NCBI GenBank assembly: GCA_045597125.1
Contig: JAZODR010000052.1
Span: 62,001-126,000 of the forward strand
Direction of reading: 5' to 3'
DNA: 64,000 nt
Origin: RGIG5579 sp045597125
GTDB lineage: Bacteria > Bacillota > Clostridia > Oscillospirales > SIG627
In this document: positions 24,020 to 32,578 of the stretch, piece after piece
Layout: every line of letters begins with the position of its first letter
How positions within the stretch are numbered: the stretch's first letter is position 1
Translations under genes and position numbers: made by a program
The notes under the pieces: model-generated
Database searches by the model: none
The model's input: the letters and a program-made list of their open reading frames with translations, nothing else
What the model was told of the DNA's origin: nothing

Positions 24020-26521
24020 TTATTTCAAGCCAAGCTTTTCAACTGCAGCTTCACGCATTTTATATTTCAAAATTTTGCCGGCTGCATTCATGGGAAATTG
24101 TTCCACAAATTCTACGTAGCGCGGAACTTTATGACGTGCCATACTGGCAGCCACAAAGGCTTTCATTTCCTCTTCGGACATACTCTCACCTTCTTTTAAG
24201 ATGATACAAGCCATAATTTCTTCACCATACTGCTTATCGGGCACACCGATTACCTGAACATCACGAACTTTAGGATTGGTATAAATAAATTCCTCAATTT
24301 CCTTAGGATAGATATTTTCTCCGCCTCGGATAATCATATCCTTTAAGCGTCCGGTAATCAGATAATTCCCTTCGGGTGTGCGACATGCAAGATCCCCGGT
24401 ATGAAGCCATCCTTCGTCGTCAATGGTGGAAGCCGTGGCACCGGGCATTTTGTAATAGCCCTTCATCAAATTATAGCCGCGGGCAACAAATTCACCGTTT
24501 ACACCATCGGGGCAATCTAGTCCCGTTTCGGGATCTACAATCTTGCACTCGACATTTGCAAAGGCGCTGCCCACTGTTTCGGTACGAACCTGCAGAGAAT
24601 CATAGTAGCTGCTCATCGTACATCCCGGACTTGCTTCGGTTTGACCGTAAACGGAAACAATCTCTTTCATATTCATAATGTCGGCTGCTTTTTTCATCAA
24701 ATCGGCAGGACAGTTAGCACCTGCCATAATACCGGTTCGAATATAAGAAAAATCCGTCTTTGAAAAATCAGGATGCTGCATCATTGCAATGAACATTGTA
24801 GGAACACCATTAAAGGTGGTAATATGTTCATTGTGGACACATGCAAGGGCAGGTTTCGGTGAAAAATACGGCAACGGGAACATCGTAGCGCCGTGGGTCA
24901 TCGCAGCAGTCATAGAAAGAACCATACCGAAGCAATGGAACATAGGAACCTGAATCATCATTCGATCGGCCGTGGAAAGATCCATATGGTCTCCGATATA
25001 TTTACCGTTGTTTACAACGTTGTAATGGGTCAACATAACACCCTTGGGGAAACCTGTGGTTCCTGAGGTGTACTGCATATTACAAACGTCATTCTTATCT
25101 ACAGCAGCAGCCATACGGCGTACCTCTTCCAAGGGAACCTGACCGGCTCTTTCAAGAGACTCTTGCCAGGTCATACAGCCCTTTTGCTTAAATCCGACTG
25201 TAATGACATTGCGCAAAAAAGGAAGTCTTCTGGCATGAAGAGATGCGCCCGCCTTCAAAGACTTAAGTTCAGGACAAAGCTCTGCAATAATCTTTCCGTA
25301 ATGCGTATCTTTCGCGCCTTCTGTCATAATTAAAGTATGAGTATCAGACTGGCGAAGCAAATACTCAGCTTCGTGGATTTTATAAGCGGTGTTCACCGTT
25401 ACAAGAACAGCACCAATCTTTACGGTTGCCCAGAATGCGATAAACCATTGAGGAACATTGGATGCCCAAACGGCAACATGAGTTCCCGCTTTTACACCCA
25501 ATGCAATCAAACTTCTTGCAAAGGTATCCACATCATCACGGAACTGACTATAAGTTCTGGTATAATCAAGAGTCGTATATTTAAAAGCATATTGATCCGG
25601 AAATTCTTCAACCATCCGATCCAGAACATCAGAAAAAGTAGCATCAATCAAAAGATCCTTTTTCCAAACGAATTTACCCGTACGCGCGCGATTATAATAC
25701 AATGTCTTCCGATTCTGAGAAGGATCACCAAACTGGTTCATAAAACTGACAAACTGAGAAAAAATGATCTCCATATCATCAAGCTCGGTACACCAAGAAG
25801 GATCCCATACCAATGATACAAATCCGTCATAATTTACGGATCGAAGGGCAAGGATAATCTCTTTTATTGGAAGATCTCCCTCGCCTGCCAAGCAATATTC
25901 AACACCATTTTCAGTTCTTCTGGCATCATTGAACTGAACATGGCGAACATAAGCACCAAGGTTTTTAATAACCTCTTCGGGGGTTTCGCCTTTTCCAAAA
26001 TAAGCTGCTGACATCTGCCATAAAGCGGCAAAATGATCACTTGCAAACCGATCTAACAAGTTGCGCAGAACAGAAGTGTCGCTAAAAGGGCCTGTTGTTT
26101 CCAAAAGCAACGTAACGGAAGCATCCTTAGCCTTTTCTAAAACTCTATTAATGAGTTCGTAAACAGTTTCAACAGCGGCATCGGTGCTCTCTGCATCGTT
26201 GGCGCGCAAACGAATATAAGGGATATGGAGATTGGATGCAATACGAATGCAGTTCTCAATCTCATCAATTGCTTTGTCCTGTAGGTTAACAGAGCCCACA
26301 TCAGTAATGGTATCAATACAGGGAATTCTCAGATTCTTCTCATAAAGCTTGCGAAGAGTGGCCCCGGCGGTATAATCGTGAAATGCACCGTCTTTGTCCG
26401 TAAAGAGGCGATTATAAATATTATGAAGTTCGATTCCCTGAAAACGAAGTTCTTGGGCAATGTTACAAAATTCATCAAAATTGTTATGATGCCAACCCTT
26501 TGTAGAAAAGGAAAGTTTCAT
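24020..26521 (-). CDS. TIM-barrel (xylose isomerase-like) / acyl-CoA synthetase fusion
   Basis: 833 residues from the ATG at 26521, which has GAGGAGG 7 bases upstream; a TTG start seven codons earlier is less likely. Residues about 1-265 resemble the sugar-isomerase/AP-endonuclease-2 TIM barrel (FDEFCNIAQELRFQGIELH; LLLETTG; RHVQFNDARR). About 285-833 is a complete adenylate-forming acyl-CoA synthetase: A3 YTSGTTGFPKG, A5 YGQTEASPG, A7 HTGDLACR, A8 GRLKDMIIRGGENIYPKEIE and A10 lysine in MNAAGKILKYKM. The fusion is unusual. It follows the LeuA-like gene by one base and shares its Leu-type T-box. Inferred role: activation of a branched acid such as isovalerate. The job of the barrel is unknown. 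Confidence 0.85.
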   Translation of the reverse strand: MKLSFSTKGWHHNNFDEFCNIAQELRFQGIELHNIYNRLFTDKDGAFHDYTAGATLRKLYEKNLRIPCIDTITDVGSVNLQDKAIDEIENCIRIASNLHIPYIRLRANDAESTDAAVETVYELINRVLEKAKDASVTLLLETTGPFSDTSVLRNLLDRFASDHFAALWQMSAAYFGKGETPEEVIKNLGAYVRHVQFNDARRTENGVEYCLAGEGDLPIKEIILALRSVNYDGFVSLVWDPSWCTELDDMEIIFSQFVSFMNQFGDPSQNRKTLYYNRARTGKFVWKKDLLIDATFSDVLDRMVEEFPDQYAFKYTTLDYTRTYSQFRDDVDTFARSLIALGVKAGTHVAVWASNVPQWFIAFWATVKIGAVLVTVNTAYKIHEAEYLLRQSDTHTLIMTEGAKDTHYGKIIAELCPELKSLKAGASLHARRLPFLRNVITVGFKQKGCMTWQESLERAGQVPLEEVRRMAAAVDKNDVCNMQYTSGTTGFPKGVMLTHYNVVNNGKYIGDHMDLSTADRMMIQVPMFHCFGMVLSMTAAMTHGATMFPLPYFSPKPALACVHNEHITTFNGVPTMFIAMMQHPDFSKTDFSYIRTGIMAGANCPADLMKKAADIMNMKEIVSVYGQTEASPGCTMSSYYDSLQVRTETVGSAFANVECKIVDPETGLDCPDGVNGEFVARGYNLMKGYYKMPGATASTIDDEGWLHTGDLACRTPEGNYLITGRLKDMIIRGGENIYPKEIEEFIYTNPKVRDVQVIGVPDKQYGEEIMACIILKEGESMSEEEMKAFVAASMARHKVPRYVEFVEQFPMNAAGKILKYKMREAAVEKLGLK

Positions 26522-26522
26522 T

Positions 26523-27905
26523 TTATGCCTCCTCGTAAACAATTTTATTCACAGCATTCAAGTAAGCACGAATGCTGGCGCCGATGATATCGGTAGATAT
26601 ACCATTGCCCGAATAAAGTTTGCCCCCGGCACGAAGTTTTACAAGAGCAGAGCCCATTGCTTCTTTGCCTTCTGTAACAGATTGGATCTGAAAATCATCC
26701 AATTCATAGTGATGTCCAATGATTTGATCAATCGCACGGAATGCTGCGTCAACGGGACCGTCACCAATACAAACCCCCTGCAATACGCTTTCTTCTTTTT
26801 CCAAAGTAATTTGGGCGCTTGCGGAGATGATATTGCCATTATTTATCATATAGTTAACAAGTTTAAAGGTTGCGGGAACCTGCAAAGCTACACTTGCAAC
26901 AATGGCATCCAATTCCTTAGAACCAACGGATTTTTTAGCGGCTACACGAAGAAACTCGTCAAAAACCCGCTTTTGATCTTCTTCAGAAAGATCGTAACCG
27001 AGTTTTGCAACTACGGCAATCACAGTAGCTTGATCGTCGTTCTGGCTTAAATAGGAGCCAACTTCGTCACAGGTTGCTACAGTCATTGCGGAACGCTCAT
27101 TTTTAGCATTGTTTGCAATCCAATTGATTTGCTTTAAAATGCGGAACAATTCAGTCTGATTGATTTTCGCAAAATAGGAATAACGGTTTCCGCAGTTCTT
27201 TAGAATAGAAGCAATGTCTGCCAAAGGCGCATTGATACCGATGACATCCGCTTTAATGCAAGATGCACCGCTACGGAGCGCCAAAACAGACGCCGCGCAA
27301 GCCAAGCCGTTTGCATTTTCGCAGCGAACACTAACAGGAACAGAAAGGCCCTCGGAATAAGTCTGAACAAAAGCGGCAAAATCATCGGGAAGCATTTCAG
27401 CAGCGCTATCACACAAAGAAATCGAGGTTGCACCGGACTCTACTGCAATCTGAATAGCCTTTTTTAAAAAGTCACATTCTGCACGGGTAGCATCCACAGC
27501 ACAAAATTCAACATCTTCCACAGAAGCTTTTGCCATACGAATTGCTTCGCTGATCCATAAAAGCATAGGGTCAGCCTTCTTTTTTGCAATATACTCCATT
27601 CCAATCGGCGAAACAGGAACCTCAATGCGAATTCGGCCGTTTTTCACGGCAGACAAGGCGGAAATCGCATCAGTAACGCTATCAATATTACTGCCGGCAG
27701 CTACAGAAATAATACTATTCTTCACAAAGGAAGCGGCAGTTCGCACGAAAAGACAGTCCGCCTTGGTATTGGAAATCTCGGGAAGTTCAATAATATCAAC
27801 GCAAAGTTTATCCAGTTGACGCGCAATTTCAAGCTTTTCCTTAAAGCCAAAAACACCCTCTTCTGTACAAAGTGTTGTATCAGCAATCATAATCTGTTTC
27901 ATCAT
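26523..27905 (-). CDS. LeuA-like protein with lost active site but intact regulatory domain
   Basis: 460 residues. The N-terminal half aligns with the catalytic barrel of 2-isopropylmalate synthase and the C-terminal 120 residues with its leucine-binding LeuA_dimer domain (CIGDGPVDAAFRAIDQIIG; GNGISTDIIGASIRAYLNA). Catalytic positions are gone. DTTLRDGEQ is DTTLCTEEG (residues 9-17). The metal-binding HxHDD is RCENA (194-198). NGIGERAGN is GINAPLAD. The SSGIHQDG segment is missing. It is therefore unlikely to make isopropylmalate. It sits behind a T-box read as Leu-specific and is coupled to the TIM-barrel synthetase. A leucine-sensing regulatory role or a different lyase reaction is possible. 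Confidence 0.8.
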   Translation of the reverse strand: MMKQIMIADTTLCTEEGVFGFKEKLEIARQLDKLCVDIIELPEISNTKADCLFVRTAASFVKNSIISVAAGSNIDSVTDAISALSAVKNGRIRIEVPVSPIGMEYIAKKKADPMLLWISEAIRMAKASVEDVEFCAVDATRAECDFLKKAIQIAVESGATSISLCDSAAEMLPDDFAAFVQTYSEGLSVPVSVRCENANGLACAASVLALRSGASCIKADVIGINAPLADIASILKNCGNRYSYFAKINQTELFRILKQINWIANNAKNERSAMTVATCDEVGSYLSQNDDQATVIAVVAKLGYDLSEEDQKRVFDEFLRVAAKKSVGSKELDAIVASVALQVPATFKLVNYMINNGNIISASAQITLEKEESVLQGVCIGDGPVDAAFRAIDQIIGHHYELDDFQIQSVTEGKEAMGSALVKLRAGGKLYSGNGISTDIIGASIRAYLNAVNKIVYEEA

Positions 27906-27934
27906 AAAACCCTCTCATTTTCGAAATTCCTCAA

Positions 27935-27967
27935 GAAAAAAATCCCTGAGGTAAAAACCTCAGGGAC
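27935..27967 (-). terminator. T-box regulated terminator of the Leu leader
   Basis: Minus-strand hairpin TCCCTGAGGT / ACCTCAGGGA with a 4-base loop, followed by a run of eight T. It lies directly after the T-box sequence, as expected for tRNA-controlled antitermination. Confidence 0.9.
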
Positions 27968-28200
27968 GAAAAAATCCGCGGTACCACCCTGTTTGCCGTC
28001 AAGCGGCCTTCTCTACGAGTTCTAACAAACCCTTTGCCATGATAACGGGGCAAGCCGTAACCGCTTACTATCATTCAGCGACTCTGCTCCGGAATGAGAA
28101 TCTAATCCTCGCATTTTGCTGCCTTGCACCAACCGACAGTTCTCTGTAAAATGCCTTGAGAAAAAGACGATTTCCTTCATCGCATTTAAAAAACTTAAAT
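27935..28200 (-). promoter_or_regulatory. T-box riboswitch, specifier read as CUC (Leu)
   Basis: Canonical T-box core GGGTGGTACCGCGG (minus strand, about 27976-27990) before a terminator. Stem I is recognisable: distal arms CTGTC/GGCAG around GGTTGGTGCAA, then GCATTTT/AAAATGC, then TCT..TTCTC/GAGGA..AGA, a specifier loop TTCTCA, a GGAA/TTCC helix and a K-turn-like GGAGC. Placing the specifier one base before the four-base helix, as in Bacillus tyrS, gives CTC (28096-28098), a leucine codon, followed by A. The leader controls the LeuA-like gene and the TIM-barrel synthetase. Confidence 0.88.
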
Positions 28201-28202
28201 GG

Positions 28203-28232
28203 ATTATATCACAGTAAAAACAAGTTTGTCAA
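28203..28232 (-). promoter_or_regulatory. Promoter of the Leu T-box unit
   Basis: Minus-strand TTGACA (28227-28232) and TATAAT (28203-28208), 18-base spacing, immediately after the last VOR gene. No terminator was seen between that gene and this promoter. Confidence 0.75.
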
Positions 28233-28247
28233 TACCAATCGGTTATT

Positions 28248-28784
28248 TTATTTGTATTCTGCACCAAGTGTCATTGCCTTCAGGTTTACATCAATCATAT
28301 CGGCACGCTTTGCAGAAATAACTTTGGTAAGAGTCTTCTTAACCTGCTCCTCATCAAACTCTCCGAGGACCTTGAAAATCTTACCCATCAAAATCATATT
28401 TGCAAGAGTCGCAAAGCCATTTTCACCTGCAAGTCTGGTTGCGGGTACAGGGAAAACCTGAACGTCGGTGCGCTTCACTTCTCTCTCTACCAAGGAAGAG
28501 TCGTAGAAGATCATACCACCGGGAACAACAGAATCCTCAAACTTATCCAAAGAAGGAAGATTCATTGCTACTAAAATATCAGGCTTGGAAACAATGGGCG
28601 AGCCAACGGGCTCATCGCTGATGATGACGCTGCAGCTTGCAGTACCGCCACGCATTTCAGGACCATAGGAAGGAAGCCAGCTTACTTGCTTATCCTCAAT
28701 CAATCCTTTGTATGCAAGCATTTTACCGGTAAACAGAATACCCTGTCCGCCAAAACCGGAAAGCAAAAACTGTTTTGCGCTCAT
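28248..28784 (-). CDS. vorC: 2-oxoacid:ferredoxin oxidoreductase gamma subunit (VOR type)
   Basis: 178 residues. Gamma domain of pyruvate/ketoisovalerate oxidoreductases, with the start LLSGFGGQGILFTGKMLAYKG and the loop YGPEMRGGTASCSVIIS. It works with the alpha, beta and ferredoxin subunits encoded upstream to interconvert a 2-oxoacid plus CoA with acyl-CoA, CO2 and reduced ferredoxin. It overlaps the beta gene by 4 bases. Assignment to branched-chain substrates rests on context (ilvE, T-boxes) rather than on motifs. Confidence 0.88.
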   Translation of the reverse strand: MSAKQFLLSGFGGQGILFTGKMLAYKGLIEDKQVSWLPSYGPEMRGGTASCSVIISDEPVGSPIVSKPDILVAMNLPSLDKFEDSVVPGGMIFYDSSLVEREVKRTDVQVFPVPATRLAGENGFATLANMILMGKIFKVLGEFDEEQVKKTLTKVISAKRADMIDVNLKAMTLGAEYK

Positions 28785-29536
28785 TTGTTTTCCTCCTTTG
28801 CACTACGATCCTTATACACACCAAGAGGATAATAAGGAATCATCTTCTCGTCAATCCATTTCAGAGCATTTTGAGGAGTCATACCCCAGTTGGTGGGACA
28901 AGAAGAAAGAACCTCTACCAAAGAGAAGCCTTTTCCATCAATCTGATTCTGAAAAGCCTTTTTAATTGCCTTCTTGGCATTCTTAATATTCTTAACACTG
29001 TTAACGGTAACGCGTTCCAAATATTCGGGACCATCCAACTCAGAGAGCATCTCGCATACACGAATGGGGAAACCGCAAGCATTGGTATCTCTGCCATAGG
29101 GAGAGGTCTGTGTGACCTGTCCGGGAAGAGAGGTAGGTGCCATCTGACCACCGGTCATACCGTAGATAGCATTATTAATAAAGATAATGGTGATGTTCTC
29201 ATTTCTTGCGGCAGAATGTACGGTTTCAGCCATACCAATAGAAGCCAGATCTCCATCACCCTGATAAGTAAATACAATGTGATTTTCAGGATCTGCGCGC
29301 TTTACACCGGTAGCTACTGCAGGAGCTCTACCGTGAGCAGCCTCAATCATATCACAGTTAAAATAGTCATAAGCCATAACGGAGCAACCAACGGGGGCAA
29401 CACCAATGGTCTTACCTTCAATACCAAGCTCGTCAATTACTTCGGCAACCAAGCGGTGAACAATACCGTGGGTACAGCCGGGACAATAATGCATCGGCAC
29501 TTCAGCCATTGCATGGGGTCTATCAAATACTACCAT
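28781..29536 (-). CDS. vorA: 2-oxoacid:ferredoxin oxidoreductase beta subunit (TPP-binding)
   Basis: 251 residues. Carries the thiamine diphosphate domain: CPGCTHGIVHRL near the N-terminus, then GDGDLASIGMAETVH and NNAIYGMTGGQMAPT, the conserved TPP/Mg motif region. It starts 10 bases after the alpha gene, with AGGTG upstream. The subunit letter follows common VOR usage and may be named differently in databases. Confidence 0.88.
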   Translation of the reverse strand: MVVFDRPHAMAEVPMHYCPGCTHGIVHRLVAEVIDELGIEGKTIGVAPVGCSVMAYDYFNCDMIEAAHGRAPAVATGVKRADPENHIVFTYQGDGDLASIGMAETVHSAARNENITIIFINNAIYGMTGGQMAPTSLPGQVTQTSPYGRDTNACGFPIRVCEMLSELDGPEYLERVTVNSVKNIKNAKKAIKKAFQNQIDGKGFSLVEVLSSCPTNWGMTPQNALKWIDEKMIPYYPLGVYKDRSAKEENK

Positions 29537-29546
29537 AGTTCACACC

Positions 29547-30599
29547 TCACTTCTGCGCACTTCTGATGGCTTCCAAAACCTGCTCGGGGGAAGGAATCAT
29601 ACCGCCAACACGGTTGCAAAGGCTTACGGGAACTTTGCACTCGGTTGCAAGTCTTACATCTTCAATCATCTGACCCATGGAAAGCTCAACAGAAATAATG
29701 GATTTTACTTTTTCAGCAGCTTTTGCAAAGGGAGCCTTGGGGAAAGGCCACAAAGTAATGGGACGGATCATACCAACGCGAATACCCTCTTTGCGTGCTT
29801 CGTTGATGGCATTTTTCGCTACACGAGCGGCAATACCGAATGCTGCAATACAAATCTCTGCATCATCCATCAAATACTCTTCGTACATGGTTTCATTCTC
29901 TTCAATGATGCGATAGCGGTCATAGCGAGAAAAATTAAATTTTTCCAATGCCTCGGGAGCAAGAAACAAAGAGTTTACGATATTGTGCTCTCTCTGCATT
30001 TTGGTGCCGGTGGTAGCCCAAGGCTTTGCAGGAGTTTCCTTCACATCAAAATCAAGGGAAACAGGCTCCATCATCTGACCCATAGTACCATCAGCAAGGA
30101 TCATTGTGGTCATACGATAGGTATCGGCAAGCTCAAAGCCCTTCACAGTAAGCTCTGCCATTTCCTGAACGGAACTGGGAGCAAGAACGATCATATGGAA
30201 GTCACCGTGTCCTGCACCACGAGTTGCCTGGAAATAGTCAGACTGGCTAGGCTGAATTCCACCAAGGCCGGGACCGCCACGCTGTACGTTTACAACCAAT
30301 GCAGGAAGATCTGCACCGGCAAGATAAGAAAGTCCCTCGCCCTTCAAAGAAATTCCGGGGCTGGAAGAGGAAGTCATAACACGCTTACCGGTAGAAGCAA
30401 CGCCGTAAACCATATTAATCGCGGCAATTTCACTTTCTGCCTGAAGGAAGGTACCGCCGATTTTGGGCATTTTCTTTGCCATATATGCGGCAACTTCAGT
30501 CTGGGGAGTAATAGGATAACCAAAATAGTGACGACAACCGGCAAGAATTGCAGCTTCTGCAATTGCTTCGTTGCCCTTCATCAAAATCTTTTCCGACAT
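29547..30599 (-). CDS. vorB: 2-oxoacid:ferredoxin oxidoreductase alpha subunit
   Basis: 350 residues from the ATG at 30599, with AGAGGTG 6 bases upstream; a GTG at 30608 overlapping the ferredoxin stop is the alternative. Alpha-subunit motifs: GCRHYFGYPITPQTE and SSPGISLKGEGLSYL, with the domain II region near the C-terminus. The separate alpha, beta, gamma and delta genes match the VOR/KOR four-subunit type. The enzyme oxidises 2-oxoacids or, with low-potential ferredoxin, reductively carboxylates acyl-CoA. Confidence 0.9.
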   Translation of the reverse strand: MSEKILMKGNEAIAEAAILAGCRHYFGYPITPQTEVAAYMAKKMPKIGGTFLQAESEIAAINMVYGVASTGKRVMTSSSSPGISLKGEGLSYLAGADLPALVVNVQRGGPGLGGIQPSQSDYFQATRGAGHGDFHMIVLAPSSVQEMAELTVKGFELADTYRMTTMILADGTMGQMMEPVSLDFDVKETPAKPWATTGTKMQREHNIVNSLFLAPEALEKFNFSRYDRYRIIEENETMYEEYLMDDAEICIAAFGIAARVAKNAINEARKEGIRVGMIRPITLWPFPKAPFAKAAEKVKSIISVELSMGQMIEDVRLATECKVPVSLCNRVGGMIPSPEQVLEAIRSAQK

Positions 30600-30604
30600 C
30601 TTCT

Positions 30605-30811
30605 TCACCTCTCAACCTTGATTACGCAATCGGGGCACATCTGCGCACAAAATGCACATCCTACGCAATCCTCCTGCTTTGTAATTTCAGCAGGATGGTG
30701 ACCTTTCTTATTGATCTTATCAGGTGCAAGTCTGATCAGCTTTTTGGGACAAGCATCAACGCAAAGACCGCAACCCTTACAAAAATCAGTATTGAATGTA
30801 AGTTTTGCCAT
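30605..30811 (-). CDS. vorD: VOR ferredoxin-type delta subunit, two 4Fe-4S clusters
   Basis: 68 residues with two complete cluster motifs: CKGCGLCVDACP and CVGCAFCAQMCP. It is the electron-carrying subunit between the TPP centre and external ferredoxin. AAGGAG precedes the ATG, and its stop overlaps the alternative GTG start of the alpha gene, so the four subunits are cotranscribed and coupled. Confidence 0.92.
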   Translation of the reverse strand: MAKLTFNTDFCKGCGLCVDACPKKLIRLAPDKINKKGHHPAEITKQEDCVGCAFCAQMCPDCVIKVER

Positions 30812-30833
30812 ACAAATTTCTCCTTTTTACAAA

Positions 30834-31493
30834 TCAATAATACTTTTTTTGCAGCTTCAGCGGATATAGATCCGAAATCTTTCCCCGCAAAGTTTCATAA
30901 AGTTCTTCCCGCACGGAAGTCATAACCACAGGCAAGTGGCAAAGCTTTGCAAAACTTTTTGCTTTTTCAACTGTGGAAAGCACATCCTCGGGAGTAGTTT
31001 CTTCTCCTAAATTGGAGTTATTTACAATTCCTGTAAATGAAATACCTGCAGCCTGTTCCATTTCCTTCATTACCTCCAGCATCGACTGATTGTCTCTGGT
31101 AAGAGGTCTAAAAAAATTCACCACCAGCAGCATTTCATAATTGTTCTCTTCCACAATGGAAGGTGCCAATCTGCCAAGCGCCAAAGCGCCTCTGTCATCT
31201 CCGCCAATATCCAAAACAAAATGACTTTCTACATCATCCATCACCGCATACATTCCCTGAGGCAATGCGGGAACATCTACATTGGTATTGGCAAATTCCG
31301 AGGAAATCAAACGAATCCCTGCCTTTTGAAAATCCTCAAGGCTGTCCTTGGTACGAAAATACGGATTCACAATATCCAAATCACAAACGGATACCTTCTT
31401 CCCTTCCCGTTTCAATGAGAACGCAAGATTCACGGCAATATTGGTTTTACCGCTGCCGTAGTGACCCGCTAAAATGGTAATTCTTTTATCCAT
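30834..31493 (-). CDS. P-loop ATPase of unknown function in the VOR operon
   Basis: 219 residues from the ATG at 31493, which has AAGG about 7 bases upstream; a start ten codons earlier would lie inside ilvE with a badly spaced ribosome site. Walker A is GHYGSGKTN (about 9-17), followed by a dimerisation-type region CDLDIVNPYFRTKDSLED and Walker B-like FVLDIGGDDRGALALG. This resembles the MinD/ParA/CobQ nucleotide-binding class. It overlaps the ilvE stop by 8 bases and precedes the ferredoxin subunit by 22, so it is locked into the VOR transcript. A maturation or activation role for VOR is inference. Confidence 0.8.
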   Translation of the reverse strand: MDKRITILAGHYGSGKTNIAVNLAFSLKREGKKVSVCDLDIVNPYFRTKDSLEDFQKAGIRLISSEFANTNVDVPALPQGMYAVMDDVESHFVLDIGGDDRGALALGRLAPSIVEENNYEMLLVVNFFRPLTRDNQSMLEVMKEMEQAAGISFTGIVNNSNLGEETTPEDVLSTVEKAKSFAKLCHLPVVMTSVREELYETLRGKISDLYPLKLQKKYY

Positions 31494-32565
31494 TGCAGAC
31501 CTTGACGGTCCAACCGTTTGCATCCTCGATTTTTCCCCACTGAATACCGGTCAGATTATCATAAAGCTTCTGCGTAAGCTGGCCAATCTGATTATCACAA
31601 ACCACGTACTCCTTGCCCTGATAAAAGAGCTGACCAATGGGAGAAACAACGGCAGCAGTGCCTGTTCCCCAAGCTTCCTCGAGTTTGCCGTTTGCGGCAG
31701 CCTCAAAGAGCTCGTCCACAGAAATGAGTCTTTCTTCAACGGTGTAGCCCCAAGAACGGAGAAGTTCTACGCAGCTTTTTCTGGTAATACCGGGAAGGAC
31801 AGAACCGGTCAGTTCGGGAGTGACGATTTTGCCATCAATCTTGAACATAACGTTCATTGCGCCGACTTCTTCAATGTACTTTCTTTCAACACCGTCCAGC
31901 CAAAGAACCTGTGTATAACCGTTCTTTTCAGCCCGTTCACCTGCCCGAAGAGATGCAGCATAGTTACCGCCGCACTTTGCGTAGCCGGTACCGCCTCTTA
32001 CCGCACGGACGTCCTGAGACTCAATAGCAATCTTAACGGGATTGATACCCTCAGCGTAGTAAGCGCCAACAGGGGAGCAAATCACAGCTAGGGTAGCATT
32101 TTTAACGGCGTGAACGCCAAGGTGAGGGTCATTGCCGTACATAAAAGGACGAATATAAAGGCTGGTACCTTCGGAATGAGGAACCCAATCCTTCTCAAGC
32201 TCCACCAAGGTCTTCAAAATATCAAGAGTGCCTTCTTCATCCACTTGGGGAAGGCAAAGGCGCTCAGCGCTATTGTTCAATCTTTTGATGTTCTCCATCG
32301 GACGGAACATAGAAATTTCACCGTTTGCTTTGCGATATGCCTTCATACCTTCAAAAATTTCAACACCGTAATGAAAAACGGTTGATGCAGGATGAAGCGG
32401 AATGGGACCGAAGGGAACGATTCTGGCATCATGCCAACCTTTCTCCTGATTGTAATCCATTAAGAACATATGGTCGGTAAAAATTTTACCGAATCCGAGC
32501 TTAGATTCATCAACAGGCTTCTCCTTGGGAGAAGTGGTTTTGGTGATAGAAATGGAATATTTCAT
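31486..32565 (-). CDS. ilvE: Branched-chain amino acid aminotransferase
   Basis: 359 residues from the ATG at 32565, with AAGGAG upstream; a start further upstream would overlap the preceding gene and has no support. Fold-type IV PLP enzyme of the long (eukaryote-like/BcaT) class: FHYGVEIFEGMKAYR, YIRPFMYG, the PLP-lysine region GGTGYAKCGGNYAAS and EVGAMNVMF. It interconverts the 2-oxoacids and Val, Leu and Ile. It lies 13 bases after an acyl-CoA synthetase gene and before the VOR genes, all under the T-box at 34885-35150. That context makes its role the last step of branched-chain amino acid formation. Confidence 0.93.
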   Translation of the reverse strand: MKYSISITKTTSPKEKPVDESKLGFGKIFTDHMFLMDYNQEKGWHDARIVPFGPIPLHPASTVFHYGVEIFEGMKAYRKANGEISMFRPMENIKRLNNSAERLCLPQVDEEGTLDILKTLVELEKDWVPHSEGTSLYIRPFMYGNDPHLGVHAVKNATLAVICSPVGAYYAEGINPVKIAIESQDVRAVRGGTGYAKCGGNYAASLRAGERAEKNGYTQVLWLDGVERKYIEEVGAMNVMFKIDGKIVTPELTGSVLPGITRKSCVELLRSWGYTVEERLISVDELFEAAANGKLEEAWGTGTAAVVSPIGQLFYQGKEYVVCDNQIGQLTQKLYDNLTGIQWGKIEDANGWTVKVCNG

Positions 32566-32578
32566 AATAATTCTCCTT

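Noticed and set aside
28233..28250. Inverted AATAACC / GGTATT at the end of the VOR operon as terminator
   Set aside because: The stem is short and imperfect, with no T-run, and it runs into the -35 of the next promoter.
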